Under the pieces are notes generated by a model that searched no databases, was not told where the DNA came from, and worked only from the letters and a program-made list of their open reading frames with translations. A program made the translations under genes and the position numbers. A stretch of DNA of 64,000 nt from Cornus controversa (taxonomy: Eukaryota; Streptophyta; Magnoliopsida; Cornales; Cornaceae), in contig CM048849.1 of NCBI GenBank assembly GCA_026545225.1, forward strand, positions 34,060,836-34,124,835. The letters are read 5' to 3'. Below are positions 22,313 to 35,800 of the stretch, piece by piece. Positions within the stretch are counted from its first letter, which is position 1, and each line of letters opens with the position of its first letter.

Positions 22313-25209
22313 TGTCACGTCCCGAATCTCAAAGACCCGAGTTACGACTATAAGAAAAGAAGAGAAAAGGATCCGAACCCCGGACCCCGAGCCGACATCA
22401 AAGTCGTCACTGCGGAAGCGATAAACAACTTAACTATGATTAGCATACACTAAACATGCTCAATAGAGAAGATAAATCACAAAACTTTTGATTATGATAT
22501 GTCGTACAAGTACAGAAGTACTAAGCCAACAAACTGGCCCCGAATAACGTAACATACATGTTATCCAAGTTATACCTACTACATGCAAGTATAACTACAA
22601 AACACCAAAAAAGAAAAATGCCATGTCAAGCTTTCTGGGGCTCCAGCAACATCCTTTCCGTCCCTATTTCCTGAAAAATGTGGTACATCTGTAGGGTGAG
22701 CAACGACGGCTCAGTAGAAATGACTCAACTGTCCCCCCCCTAAACATTTCAGACTGAAGTAAGAATTCCTAAGGGAACATGCACGCAACGTTATTCTTTC
22801 TAACATGTTCCTATTTCCCTTTCCACATGCTTCACAAGTATTCACTAAAATACATTTACACATAAGCATGAAATATAACCTGCCCATAAACGATGAAGTC
22901 ATAACTTGTCCATAACAACGGAATAATAAACCTATTTATAATGATTTAAAAAGCGTAAAACTTGAAATGAACAGTTTGCTTATTTAGATGTAGTGCATAT
23001 GACACACACACACACACCACATGTAACTCAAATAGTCATTACACACGTATCAACATAGTAGTCCTCAGACAGTCCTTCTGTACATTCTGTCATTCTGGAT
23101 TACTAGTCCGCAGGTCAACATGAAACCACTGGCCAGTCAGGTGGACTTATCAACCACCAGGCATCTTTGTGCCTCTATTTTCAATTCCGACTATTTAAAA
23201 CTTCTCGAAAATCATAACTCACACATGATATGAACAATATGAAAAAAATGATCAATATGAACAATGTAATAACAATGTCCATAATAATTATCCTCATAGC
23301 GTTGGTTCTACATCTATGTGCACCAAGCTTTCAATGAGTCATTCCTTAAGTAAAATTTCCACTTAATGTCTATTTTCAAAAGGGCTTTAAACCTTCAAAT
23401 CCTTTTCAATAGGGCTTTAAACCTTTAATTTCAATGCTTGCATATATATAGTATCAAAGTATAACCAAATTCATAATTTAACCAAAGTAGTACATCTAGG
23501 CAATTTATATGCTACCTAGCAAACATACTTGAACTTTCAAATCAAATATATTAAATTAACACCAAATCATGCTCTAGTACATTCTAAGCATAATTTAAAG
23601 CATTTAAACAATTCCAATTCCATGCCAAAAGCCATGTTGCACCATAGAGCCCTAGCTCCAAACATTAAAGTATGGTCAAAATTCCAAAACTTCTCCTAAG
23701 TGTTACCTATCATGCTTAACATGTTCAAAAGGCGTATACAAACACTTAGGCACTTTAAATAACCACCTGGCATGCATTCTCAACTAATGTACACATGAAT
23801 GACCAAAATACCCCTAGTGGTCCATAAGTTGTCAAATGAATTCAAATGAAACCAAATTCATCCATTAGCATTCCTACACACTAATTAAGTAAAATGTAGG
23901 ATGCTTGAACACACATTAGCAAACAAAGCATACATGTCACTACTTTTTCCCAAAATACTCTTCTTGAACAAAAGTTAAGCTTTTCATTCCAAGACACTAA
24001 CGGATGACCCAAGACTTCCATAATTTACAATCATTAACACAATTACTATAAAAGTAATTTAGAACTTCTAGTTCTTACACAACACTAGAGTTATCATGTC
24101 ATAAAGTGTACTTTAATTTCAAATTAAAAGTACAAGTGATCCAATGGTATACATGTCTCAATGGTAAATCTCCCTAATAATGCTAATAGGCATAATCCAA
24201 GGTCTAAACACATTTAGCATGCTCAAAACACAAAAGCCCCAATTTTTTACGAAATAAAGTAAACTTTAATTTACACATTTTGCAATTCATGTTAGAATCT
24301 CAACCTAACACTTCCTAAAGTCTTAAAACATTAGGAAAGGAAGTTAAATTCATTCCTACCTTAAATCCAAGAAGGATTGAAGAAACCCCCAAATTGAATT
24401 TTATAATTCAATTTGAAACCCTAACTTTTCTTCAAAAGCTTTAATGGAGAAATCAATGGAAAGGAATGGAAGTCTTCAAGTCCCAAAGCTTCTAATACTA
24501 CAAATCATACACCACACTCATTCTTCAAACTTCAATAATTGAAAAAGAAGATGAAGAGAGAAAGTAAAAGAAAAAGATGGACAAAAGTGGTGGAAAGAAA
24601 CACTTACATGCCACTAGCACCAACACTAACCACCACTAATAACCTTGGACCAAACCTAACCTTCAAGCACCTTCAATTGAGGAAGAAAGAGAGAAAAATG
24701 AGAGATGGAAAGGAAAAAGAAAGGGCTGGCAGAACTTATGGGGAAGAGAGGAAGACAATTTTGACGACTTTTATAACTCAAAACCAATAGATATACATCT
24801 ATATCTCCCACCCCTTCTAGAAGCTTCTAGACTCCCCAAGTAAAAAGTCTCTTTTACCCTCCATTTTACTCTAAAACTACCACAATGCCATTCTTTTTCA
24901 AAGAATTTTCGATGGTGCCATCCATAATACGAAATTACTAAAATACCCTTCACTTTAAAAGAAATGCCAAAATTGTCCCAAATATTTTTGGAAAAGACTA
25001 ACATATCCTCATGTCCCACCATCCCGTAGAACTATTCTTTAACTCTAAAAATGCTCGGGATCAAACCAATACTTGAAATTGGAAACCCGAACATCCTAAC
25101 ATATCCTAAACATATAAATGAAATAATAAAAATAAAATATTTTAATAAAATAAAATAATAAAAATAATAATAAAACATTTAATTAAAAAGAAAAATTCAG
25201 GATCTCACA
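22313..25209 (-). mobile_element. Solo LTR, Tekay-type Ty3
   Basis: 2897 bp. Read on the minus strand it starts TGTGAGATCCTGAATTTTTC and ends GGGACGTGACA, with a perfect target duplication AATTA (22308-22312 and 25210-25214). The length and the GGGACGTGACA end are typical of chromovirus (Tekay/Del) LTRs. No internal sequence is present, so it is a solo LTR left after LTR-LTR recombination. It is the fourth nesting level. Open frames inside it are not genes. Confidence 0.88.
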
Positions 25210-25964
25210 AATTAACACTCAAAGATTTTTTTTTTTCTATTAATGTGTATAAATCAAGAATAACTCAATTATTCCACTTTAGTGCGAAATAAAAAATTAA
25301 AAGAAAAGATTAAATACTATTCAAAAGTTAAAAAAATTTCATTACTATTCTTGACTCAGAGTGTGTGTGTGAATAGCCACCAATAATATAATTCTCAATT
25401 TTAAAGTAACTGCATTTTAGATTTTCTTAGAAAATTAGCTTTGATTTCAAATCTCACTTATGATATTTCACTCAAAATTGAACACTAAGAGATTGGCTAA
25501 TTTTGCACTCAAGTATATGTGAGTAGAATAATGTAGAGCAAATGCAAATTATCTCACATATTTTCAATAAAGAACGAATTTTTCAAGAAAATGCATTGGT
25601 CTCATCAAAGGAATATCAAATATTAAGAATTTATACCACACAACAATATAACTCAGTCATGTCCATATCCGAACTATACTATCCTTAAGATCAAAAAGGA
25701 CTTTTATTAGGATGTAACTTTAGGTAAAAGGAAGATAAAAAAGTGATAATGATAATGGTAAGGTGTATTCGAGAATGTTTGAGAAGAACTAACTCACTTA
25801 GAGCATTTTACTTTCAACTTTTTCTTCCAAAATTTTGTCAATTGAATACTTTCTATTTCACTTCTTTTTATATACACTTCTCAAAATCTCATTAACAATT
25901 ATACTCCATCTTTTCTCTTTTTCTTCTTTTTTTTTTTCTTTTTTTTTTCACCCACTTGTACATT

Positions 25965-26110
25965 GATCACATCCATTCTCGGAAAACCTAAAAATGGTTA
26001 TAAAAGAAAGGCTGGACCAAAAAGCTTCACTGATTATCACATCCATTCTCGAAAAACCAAAAAAAAAAAATGGTTATAAAAGAAAGAATGGGCAAAAAGT
26101 TCAACTGGTT
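25965..26110. repeat. Two-copy tandem repeat, ~73-bp period
   Basis: ATCACATCCATTCTCGGAAA followed by AATGGTTATAAAAGAAAG occurs twice within the internal region of the non-coding LTR element, with small differences. Confidence 0.8.
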
Positions 26111-26985
26111 AACAAGTGGTAATTCATAACAAAGAAAAAAAAATTGAAAGGCTCAAACAATGAAAGATGGCCTAAAATCATTTCTCAAGGATAGGTATAG
26201 TTCATCAACATACATGAGCTCAAAAAAAAATTATGTGGCATAACATGATGAATTCCTAATATTTGACCAAAAGAATGAAATAAGGAGACTAATCAACAAA
26301 ATTATGTGAAAGTCAAGAAAAAACAGAGTGATTAGCATATAATCCTCAAAATAAAAAGAATGGTATAATACCTCACTGGGTTAAATCTCCACTTTTATTC
26401 GTCAGAAATTTTTAACATGCAATCACTTATCAATTTCAAATTGTATTACGGGGCTTTAGTGAATTTTGTTTTTTCTGAGTTTTAGAAATTCATGAACTTG
26501 TTCTAACTGAAAGATAGGATAAAATCTTAACTTTTAAGAACTTATTAATGCACTAAAGATTAAAGATTTTATTTTAAAATTTTATACACGTTTAATATTT
26601 AAAAAAATCAAATCATAGTGTGAAAATTACCATTATCACAAAACATGTTTCAAAAAATTGCAAATTCAACGCTTTTCTGAAAATTTAGAAATTTAATGTC
26701 ATACACCTAAACCTAAACTCAACATTGTCCGCAATGTTGAACAAAATAACAATTAAGCACAAATAGAAGGTTGGAAGAATATTACCTTAATCAGAATGAA
26801 TTGATTTGCTTTAACTTTCCATTAACAAAAAAGAAGCATTAGTAATCACATGAAAAGTTCAATATTATGCATGGAAAATTGCAAATTTTTTTTTTGCTTT
26901 TCAACAAATAAATACAACTCCTATTATATATATATTTTTTAGAATAACTCGAGGATTATCAGTTAAGGTCTGCCAACAACACAGC

Positions 26986-27069
26986 CAGGAAAGTTCCCAG
27001 GAAAGTGTGGAGAGGCACTTGGCCTGCTTAATGACCGTACGTCCACACTCCTTAGACAGAACTTTCCTC
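26986..27069. other. GC-richer, base-paired block in the non-coding element
   Basis: AGGAAAGTTCCCAGGAAAGT and GTGTGGAG are followed about 40 bases on by GTCCACACTCC and AGAACTTTCCT, so the block can fold into a long stem with a GC-rich loop. It is clearly richer in G and C than its surroundings. On the sense (minus) strand it lies about 630 bp inside the 5' LTR, where a packaging or dimer signal could be. Confidence 0.5.
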
Positions 27070-27683
27070 GACATTGTGAAGTTGGAAGGTGCTCACTGGA
27101 GTTACCAAGAGTTAGCTCTACTTTTATAAATATTTTTAAACAACAAAAAGAGCATTACTACAAAAATGCTAAATTAAAATTCACAATGAGTGAGTGTGTG
27201 GTCTTTCTTCTTAAAAAATGAGTGAGCGTGTGGTCTTTCTTCTTTCTTTTTTTTTTAACAAAAAGAACAACAAATAAAAATAAAAAATGAAGAAAGTGTG
27301 ACCTTAGGGATATTTCTAAGTTATTCTATCCTAGAGTTTGCATGTGAAAGTTATCAACCTAAAAAAACTATGTTTTCCTAATCTAAAAAGAAAAGAAAAT
27401 AATGTAAAAGAATTAGGTACTTACCTAGATGACAAAGCTATTATTCCTCTTGTAAGAGTGTCTGATGGTGGCATCAAAAGAAGCAGTGCATCATAAGAAC
27501 CTGCCATGGAAAATATATATATTTTTTCATTCTTTTCTTCAAATAATAATAATAATAATAAAATAAAATAAAAAAATAAAATAAAAAATAAAAAGAATAG
27601 AAGGGAGGTAAGGAAAGTTTGGGTGGGCTCCCAAAAAAATTGTAGTGTGGAATATTTGTGCTTCGAATTCCCAAACTTGATTT

Positions 27684-27696
27684 GGCAACGGCGCCA
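27684..27696 (-). promoter_or_regulatory. Primer binding site (tRNA-Asp) of the non-coding element
   Basis: On the minus strand it reads TGGCGCCGTTGCC directly after the 5' LTR, the Athila-type primer site. Confidence 0.85.
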
Positions 27697-27698
27697 TT

Positions 27699-28927
27699 TG
27701 ACGAGTGTAAATTATTGGATGTTTGTCGTTACTTTTCTACACTTCATACAAAAATAATAAAAGCTGCAAAAACTTTACTAAAAACTGTATAGCAGTAAGC
27801 AGGGTCGAACCACTCTCAAGTGAGAATCAGTAACAAGTCTAAACTTCAAAACCTAAATCTCTTGAGATGAAAAATGAATATTTAAAAAATAAAATTCTGA
27901 TTTTTTATTTAATAATAAAAACAAATATTAAATGTCTTAGATCAAATGATGGGACAAATCTCAAGGAAAGAGAATTTACCACCATGGATCCATATAAATA
28001 AAGTTTTTTTTTTTTATATTCTTATCTAGTTTTTCCTCCAATAACCAATACACTTCACCAATCCAATTAGAACTTGGAAAAATGAAAGAAAATATGGAAT
28101 AAAAAAGAATGACTTGATTATATATGAGAGAGACATTTCTTTACTTAATTTGATGCACATTGGCTAGGTAAACAGAGGTAGGAATTCTTCGAATTACCAT
28201 TATTTAGCAAACACAAAAAATCCTTTCTCTAATTTTAGAAAATAAAATCTAGAATAGAAGAGTAGAAGAATGCTCTTGGGAGAAAAAAGTAGACAAGAAA
28301 ATAAAACAACTTACCTATACTTCAGCCATGGTGGCTTCATCACTCCCTTGAGAAGGATGTTTACGCTTGCATATTAATAAAAAATAAACAAAGAGAAATG
28401 AAACTACTACTCATCATTGAATCAATAAAACAATTACACTATTTTTTTGTATAATTTTCTCTACAATTTCTAACCCCCTTCATCATCCCCTAAGACCCCC
28501 TATTTATAGAGTTAGAGGGGAATGGTTTAGGTGGGAAAAATTTAAAATACAAAATTCAAAATACAAAATTCAAAAACAAAAATTCAAAGTACAAAATTTT
28601 GAATTTAAATATCTAAAATTTGATTTCCATATCTTTAATTTCAATTCTGGATTGCAGACGTGGCCGTGTAAAAAATATTTTGTAAAGTTTTGAACTTGAG
28701 ACCTCTTGTGAAGTAGATTGCACAGAATACCATCTCTCCTACAATTCGTCTTATGTTTATCTTTGGCTATATATATCCTTTTTAGCCCTTTTTTACTGCT
28801 TTTCTTCTTATTTGGAAATCAACCCCTATAAAACATAAAATGCAAATATAAGAATATTTAAATAAAGTAAAAGAGTAATTAAAGACTTATTTTGAGATAT
28901 AAAATAACATGTTTTGTGCACTTATCA
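27699..28927 (-). repeat. 5' LTR of the Athila-like non-coding element
   Basis: 1229 bp, about 97-98 percent alike its partner at 20827-22080 by eye. It ends at the junction with CACTA sequence GTGACATTATG. Confidence 0.9.
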
Positions 28928-29658
28928 GTGACATTATGTTATCCTAAGATGCAGAGTTACAATGCAATAGTGTTTGACTTTGGTATGATAACTGGTGGAG
29001 TTCTTGGTGATAAGACAAGTGAACTGAGTGGGCTTTTGCATTGGATCTTTTGGTTATATTGATCTGCAAACTATTAAAGGTATGTCTAATTGATGTTTAA
29101 TTTATAATTTTTTTTAATAGATAAGTTATTGTTTTCTTCACCATGAGACATCTTCTTTATGAGATTTACCTCAAGCAATGATAAGTTTAGGTTCATCAAG
29201 TTAGCAACTTAGGTATTAGATTGGGATTTTTCCACAAGTTCTTACCAAAATCATTTGGATATAATTCTTCTTATCAAAATTAGCGAGTACATATATTGTT
29301 AGATACTGATGGGTGGTTGAAATTGCCTGTGTATAGTTCAAAGTGGCCTCTAACCTATGGATTATATATCTGTACTATATATTTAAAAGAGATAAAAGAG
29401 AATAAGAATTGATTGGGCAACACTTTCGCAAATACTAGTTTCCATTCCTATTGACTAAGGTTGAAAGGAAATTAATCTATTCTATTCGCCACCCGCCTTT
29501 CTGTTCCTTAATATCAAGTGTAGTACCCTCAGGTGGAGTATAGTCAGGCCTCTCCCTGTCTTTAGACACGAAGCTCGATTTTTTATTTATTTATTGAGGT
29601 ATTGCTAATCAAAGACCATTACATTTCTGTGGATTTTGTAAGAAACATCAAGTTAGTT

Positions 29659-29697
<39 letters not shown>

Positions 29698-32580
29698 CAT
29701 AACATCCGTATATGCACTCTATACCTTTGGAATAAAATATCTCCTTCCTACTTTTATATACTAAGCTCGATGATTCATATATGTGTATGATAGGTTATAG
29801 TGATTACTAAATTGGAAATTGGTTGCCTAGGTATCCAAGGTTGATTAGAAGGAATTGATGGGGTGTGGTTTAATTTATGGGCTAAATATATGAAGTCAAA
29901 TTTGAAGTTGGGCTTTGTTTGGATGTAGGGCCATATATGACTATGGGTGTGAAGTTAAATCATGATGGTAATAAGTGTGGTGCGGCTATGTGGTGTACTA
30001 ACTACCTTTGAATTCTTTTGATTTATATGTATATCACTTTTTGAGAATTAAAACTAAGCAAGGGTTGTTTTGGTGTGTTGCTACACAGGCCTTGTGTACA
30101 TGAATGGTTAATTGTGGAGTGGAGTTGGGTTTGGGCAGTAGGACTATTAACAGATACATATACATATAGATAATGTGGATTGGAAGTTGTACACTTGTTA
30201 TTGTATCATGTTAATATAATTACATATATGAAATCTAGAGGCTATTTCTTTTATTTCATCTTTTTTTTTCTTTTCCTTATTCTCCCTTCTTTTAGAAGCT
30301 AACCACCTAATATATTTATGTGCCTGCATACACATTTGCAATCATTGACTATTTGATTTCAAAATTGAAAGATCTTGAGAGCTCAGACTGATGAATCATT
30401 AATTTAACTCAAAATAGTATTGAACTTAATATGCTCATTGGGAGTACTCCGCTCTCATTTTGAGTGCCTTTTATAAAATCTTACTTATAAACAAAAATAG
30501 TATTGAACTTAGTCCGTTATGGAACACTTAGAATACTGTAAGAGCTTCATGTCATATAGTTCATAGTTGGATGGTTTTTGCTGGTTGTTCTTTGAAGAGA
30601 AAACAAAGGGTGTAGCAGCTGTTATGTGTGTCGCTGGTGTTCTAACACTCTTGACTTAGCTGGTTGTTGTAAAGTTCCTGCATGGGGCTTTGTTTGTTTT
30701 TAATGTAGAGACTACACCCTCAATGTGTTTGCACATTTTATTTTTTTGATCATTAATAAATGTTTACTCTTATCTAGCAACAATAACAATAATAACAGAA
30801 TTCATACACAGCATCCACCTGCGCTTTAGCACTGGATCAGCTCTGCATAGTGGCATTTAGTATGAATATGAATAGTAGTAGCAATATTAGTTCACTAGCT
30901 CTTAAATTTGTAACTTTGTGGACTTTGAATTTCAGACGTGGAATTCACTACTAATATTTGAATTAAAATCCATTTTCTGGTGAGAGATGAGATTTAGTAA
31001 TGTATTGGTACATTGTATGCCTATTGCCAGGGATGGAGGGAATGAAGGCCTGGGGGGATACGCGTCCCCTCTGAAATTTTACTTTTTTTACTTTTCTATA
31101 TATATTTTTAAGAAAATGACCCTATACTTGGCTAAATGGTGTCGGATTCCATCGGGTCAGTAGCCCGTAAAACTGGCAATGCTATCATGATAATGCTGGA
31201 AACTTTTTAGAATGGTTGGGGACAGAAAAGAAATTAGTCATAGTGAGAAGAATCCAAACAAAGAAAAAAAAATGTGTGGAATTACCCAAGCATTTGAAAA
31301 TGATGTAATAAATACATTATTTGTTGCCATTTTTTTTAAATCTTAGTAGCAGGTAAGACTCTAGAAATAATTAGAAAGAAAAAAATGTGCGATTAGATAT
31401 AATATGAAACTTTTTTTTCTTTTAGTTGTGATAAAAAAATTTTCCGATTGTGATAACTCGTTTATAGTTAAGGATTCACAATCTTTGCCCTTGCATATGA
31501 TATGACTTATGTATTGTATGGGCCTTCTTGGTTTGGATGCATTCGTTGAGTCTAACAAATTAGCAGCCTTATTGGGATTTGGGGAAGAGTTGATGAATTG
31601 TGAAAAACTCCATGAGTCTAGAAATCTTCATTGGGTTTTGTACATAGGCTTGCATAAAAGATTCAAGTTGGACTTGGACAAGCAATGTACACCCATTTGA
31701 AGATCAAAATAGATAACAAATTTGGACTTTTAACTTAATATTTCTGAACTATTTTTTTTTTCTAAATTAAAATTACATATAATATACATGCATTACATTG
31801 ACATGAACCATTCTTAAACCATTTTTTTTAAATATGGAGTATTTTATTAGTGTACTGAGAGTTTAAACTAAATTGATTATTAGAACACGTATTGGTTTTG
31901 ATTGAGAATGTTTTATAATGCAAGTTTATTTTAGCCACCTTTTGGACATATAACTTTTTTCGAAGACTGATCAGATATTTTAGACAGTGACACACTGGAG
32001 AGTGACTAACTTTTGGACATTATGGCTGTTTTTTTTGGGTATAGTTGTGTGATGAGCAAAGTGTTTCAATTTTTTTTTAATATAGTTTTGATATCACTTG
32101 ATGTTTTGGTTGATAGAAATGCTATTGGTAAGCAATCATATATCTATAATTTTAGTTGTGTTAGTATTGAGACTTTTTTTTTGTCCTTTAATAAATATAC
32201 CTCGGAACTAACTATAAAAGAAGTTTGGGATTAATTTATTTGTTTGTGATTGGTAGGATGCAAATTTTGATGCAATTTTACAATTTTTAATGTCGTTTCA
32301 TCTTATATATATTTAGCAAATGCAATTAATTTGAACAGGCCTAGGAGTTATGTATTGGTGAAGTAAAATATTGTACAAGTTTTTGTGTTATGGACAATAT
32401 GGCCATGTGATAGATTTATTTGTAGTATTTGGCTTTGTAAGGCTTGGTGTGAATTTGATTTTGGATATTGTCTAGTTGTGTATTGGTGGAATTGAAGATA
32501 AGTGATTTTTGTTGTACATGTGGTTTTTTGTGTTAGGAACAATGATATAGATATATAATTTTTTTTTTAAATTAATAAAC
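28928..32580. other. Right half of the CACTA element, no confident gene
   Basis: A short open stretch at 28955-29065 (SYNAIVFDFGMITGGVLGDK) after a CTAAGATGCAG acceptor-like site may be another captured exon, with a faint likeness to the DVYSFGM region of receptor-like kinases. I rate this weak. A (TA)n run lies at 29660-29696. The rest is AT-rich, intron-like sequence. Open frames at 31509-31700 and 32013-32234 have no recognisable features. Confidence 0.4.
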
Positions 32581-32582
32581 TT

Positions 32583-32880
32583 TCAATCACGGGCTTAGCT
32601 TGTGGTAGAAAAATACTTTCGAGCACGGGCTTCGCCCATGGTAGAATAAGAACTTTTAACCACGGGCCAAGCCCATGATAGAAAGTCTGTTGGCAACTAC
32701 GACACCGGATACCACGACGGGACAAACCCATGGTAAAAGCCTTTTTTGCCCGTGGTAGAATACAGACTTTCTACCACGGGCTTAGCCCATGGTAGAAAGT
32801 CAGTCGACAACTACGACACCGGATACCACGACGGGCCAAAGCTGTGGTAAAAGCCCTTTTTGCCTGCCATAGAAAGTATT
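32583..32880. repeat. Right subterminal repeats of the CACTA element
   Basis: Units of the form ACCACGGGCNNAGCCCATGG..TAGAAAGT. A longer unit with GGCAACTACGACACCGGATA and CCACGACGGG occurs twice (about 32690-32740 and 32806-32860). They pair in sequence type with the left subterminal repeats. Confidence 0.85.
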
Positions 32881-32896
32881 TTTTCTTATAGTGGAT

Positions 32897-35800
32897 CGAG
32901 AAAGCAAATCCGAAAGACGGTCATACCTAATGAATGCTCAGAAAATTCAAAGGATTCAAGAGATCCACTCGGTGCATAACTGCTCAACCAATGTACCAAT
33001 CGTCTTCATAGATGAAGACATAAGCAAAATCCAAACGCCATATGAGGACCTGCTCATAATCAGTCTCATCATATCTGACTGCGAAGTAAGAAGAGTGTTG
33101 GTGGATGCCGAAAGTAATGTGAATGTCTTAACCTTATCGGCTTTCCAATAGATGGGCCTAGAGGCAAAACACATTAGGCCTACTACCGAGCTACTGGTAG
33201 GGCTCGACGACAAATGAGTAATTCCAACTGGGGAAGTGGAACTCCCAGTAACAGCAGCTGCCAAGACCTTGACCGAGTCCTTTGGCATTGTCAAATTCAA
33301 CTTTTTGTACAATATGATAATAGGAAGAGGTTGGATACATAGGATGCAAGGAATCCCGTTGATGCTCTATCAGCTAATAAGGTGCCTAGCGCCAAATGGA
33401 AGGGGTACAATCGGCATCTTGGGAGACCAATTAGCAGCTAAGAAGTGTTATGCCCTTACGCTGAAAGGGAAGATGGTAAAGTAAGAACATGCTAAATGGC
33501 AATTCTAGAATTCTCTACCAAAGGGTGTTCCACGAGAGTAAGAAAAAGAAAAGCTGACCGAGGAACTGCTTGAAGAGGTAGAAATTATTCCAGACAAGGA
33601 TCCCACAAATCTAGGAACCTCTCTATGCCAGGAATACAAAACGCAACTAATACAATTGCTGAGAAAAAATATAGATATCTTTGCCTGGGATCATATAGAC
33701 ATGCCAAGATTGATCATTCAATGTCATGACATGCACTCAACATGAACCCAAACACCCACATGTGAAGCAGAAGCAAAGACGATTCACTCCAGAAAAGAAT
33801 CAGATCATACCAGTACAAATAGATCGTCTCCTCCAAGCGAGCTTTATTAGGGAAGTATAGTTCCCGGATTGGCTCTCAAATGTGATAGTGGTCCAGAAAA
33901 AGAATGGTGATTGGCATTGAATGTTACGCATTCTAGTCTCTTAACTTGCATATTTTATTCTCCTAGTGATAGATTATTTTGTGATTTTACTTCGTGTTAT
34001 TGTTTTCTTTATTTTCAGGGCCTTAATGATTATTTCAGTTAAAATCATGACTTTGGGCTTTTAAAGATGACATCCAAGAGGGTTAGATGAAGCCTACATC
34101 AAATAGATTCATTCAACTCCACAATTTAACTCAAATCAGCCCAAGAAAAAGGTCCAAGAGAATTATAGCTGCTTAAGGAGGTTACGGGCCTGAAGCCCAA
34201 TTTTTTGATTAATAAAGTTTTAATCCCATTTTGCAAAACAGACCAGAAGTCTTATTTTCGAGCCTTAAATCGACTTAATTTTTGCGTAAGTTGAATAAAA
34301 TTTGATTCTGGACACTTTTGTATTTAACAAAAATTTTGTGAATCGGACTTCTAGTGGGTCCAAAGTTGGGCCGAACGTCAGTAGAAAAATCCACCTGTTT
34401 AGTGTTGCGGGAAAACCTAAGTAATTCCTAATTGGATTAGGACTTTGATGTATTCTCTTGGTGCATAAAGTGGCGATTTGGAGGCTATTTTGGGAGAGTT
34501 GTAGAGAGCTTTTGGACACCATTGAAGACATATTTTGTAGAGCTTTGGAGTGGAGAACCATTGGAGAACGAAGTCATGCGCGTATTTCATGAAGATGATG
34601 CTTTCTTCCTCAACCGTTGAAGCTTCTTCTTCTACCATGAGCGGTTAGTTCATCCACTAGGGTTTTGATGTAACCCTAACTAAGTATCAATGGTTTAATT
34701 GTTTTAATTATTGGAGATTTTTCTATACATACATAGATTGTGTAATTTAGAGGATTCTTCTTATAGAATTGAGTTATAAAAGTCTTACAAATTCAATTTC
34801 AATGATTTATTATCTTGTCTTAGATATTTAGTTATTGTTATTGAACTCAATCTCTCTTATTTTTTGTGATTATGAGAGCGATTATTACACAATGGTAATC
34901 ACTGAATATATCATTATACGCTTTGATGGAGTATGCCTAGAGAAGATGAATCATACTGCTCCATAGAGTAGAGTAGTTAAGCAGATGGCCCATGCCAATC
35001 GAAGATAGTCCATGACTTAGCCTTAATCATATGTTATCTTCTTGATAGATGAAGGTGAGCTTGTAGCCACCGACACCACTTATGCATGGTATAATATCGC
35101 ATAGTTAATTCAATTGACCATTGATTATGACGTTAGTGGTGAAGTCAATTACCTTAGATTTATCTCATATTTTCTACACTCTCTATTTTTTTTGTTTTAT
35201 TTTAATTGCTTTTTAATTAGTTTAAATAATAAAATCAAAATTCTTTTCTTTCTAAATTTAATTAGAATTAATTCCGTATCCCAACTCATTCAGACCATAA
35301 TCCCTGAGGTTGGACACCCCTTTCGATAGCCCTATTCTGCAAGGAATTCGTTCTATTGCAAAGTGTGATAATTTTAATTGATTCACTCACAACACACGAT
35401 CAAATGGCAAGTGGCGAATCTGCATAGATTTTACTAATCTAAACAAGGCTTTCCCTAGAGAATGTTTTCCTCTTCTAAAGATTGATCAAATGGTCGATGC
35501 CACAACTGGATACGAATGGTTAATGTTTCTCGATACGTACTTTGGATACAATTAGATCCCGATGAATCCATATGATCAGGAAAAAACCTCGTTTATCATC
35601 GAAAAGAGAATTTATTGCTACAAAGTGATGTCGTTCGGTCTAAAGAATGCTGGAGCAACTTACTAGTGATTGATCAACAAAGTTTTTAAGAACTTGATAG
35701 GCCAAATAGGAGAAGCATACATAGATGACATGGTGGTAAAAAGTCTCAGAAAAGAAGACCACCTGAGACATCTACATGAGGTATTTGATACTCTACGAAG

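Larger units (their letters stand above)
20827..28927 (-). mobile_element. Non-coding LTR retrotransposon, Athila-like (LARD type), nested in the CACTA element
   Basis: LTRs at 20827-22080 and 27699-28927 begin TGACGAGTGTA and end GCACTTATCA as written. A primer site matching tRNA-Asp (TGGCGCCGTTGCC on the minus strand) lies next to the right LTR at 27684-27696, so the element is on the minus strand. The flanks are ATGAC and GTGAC, a target duplication with one difference. The LTRs differ at only about 2-3 percent by eye, so it is young. The internal region (about 2.7 kb without the nested solo LTR) has no gag or pol, only AT-rich sequence with a few conserved blocks. Its 3' internal block is shared with the Athila element at 38314-49111. 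It probably depends on Athila proteins. Confidence 0.88.

Noticed and set aside
24539-24790. Lys/Glu-rich ORF of 83 codons
   Set aside because: It lies inside the Tekay solo LTR, in a purine-rich part, on the antisense strand; no domain.
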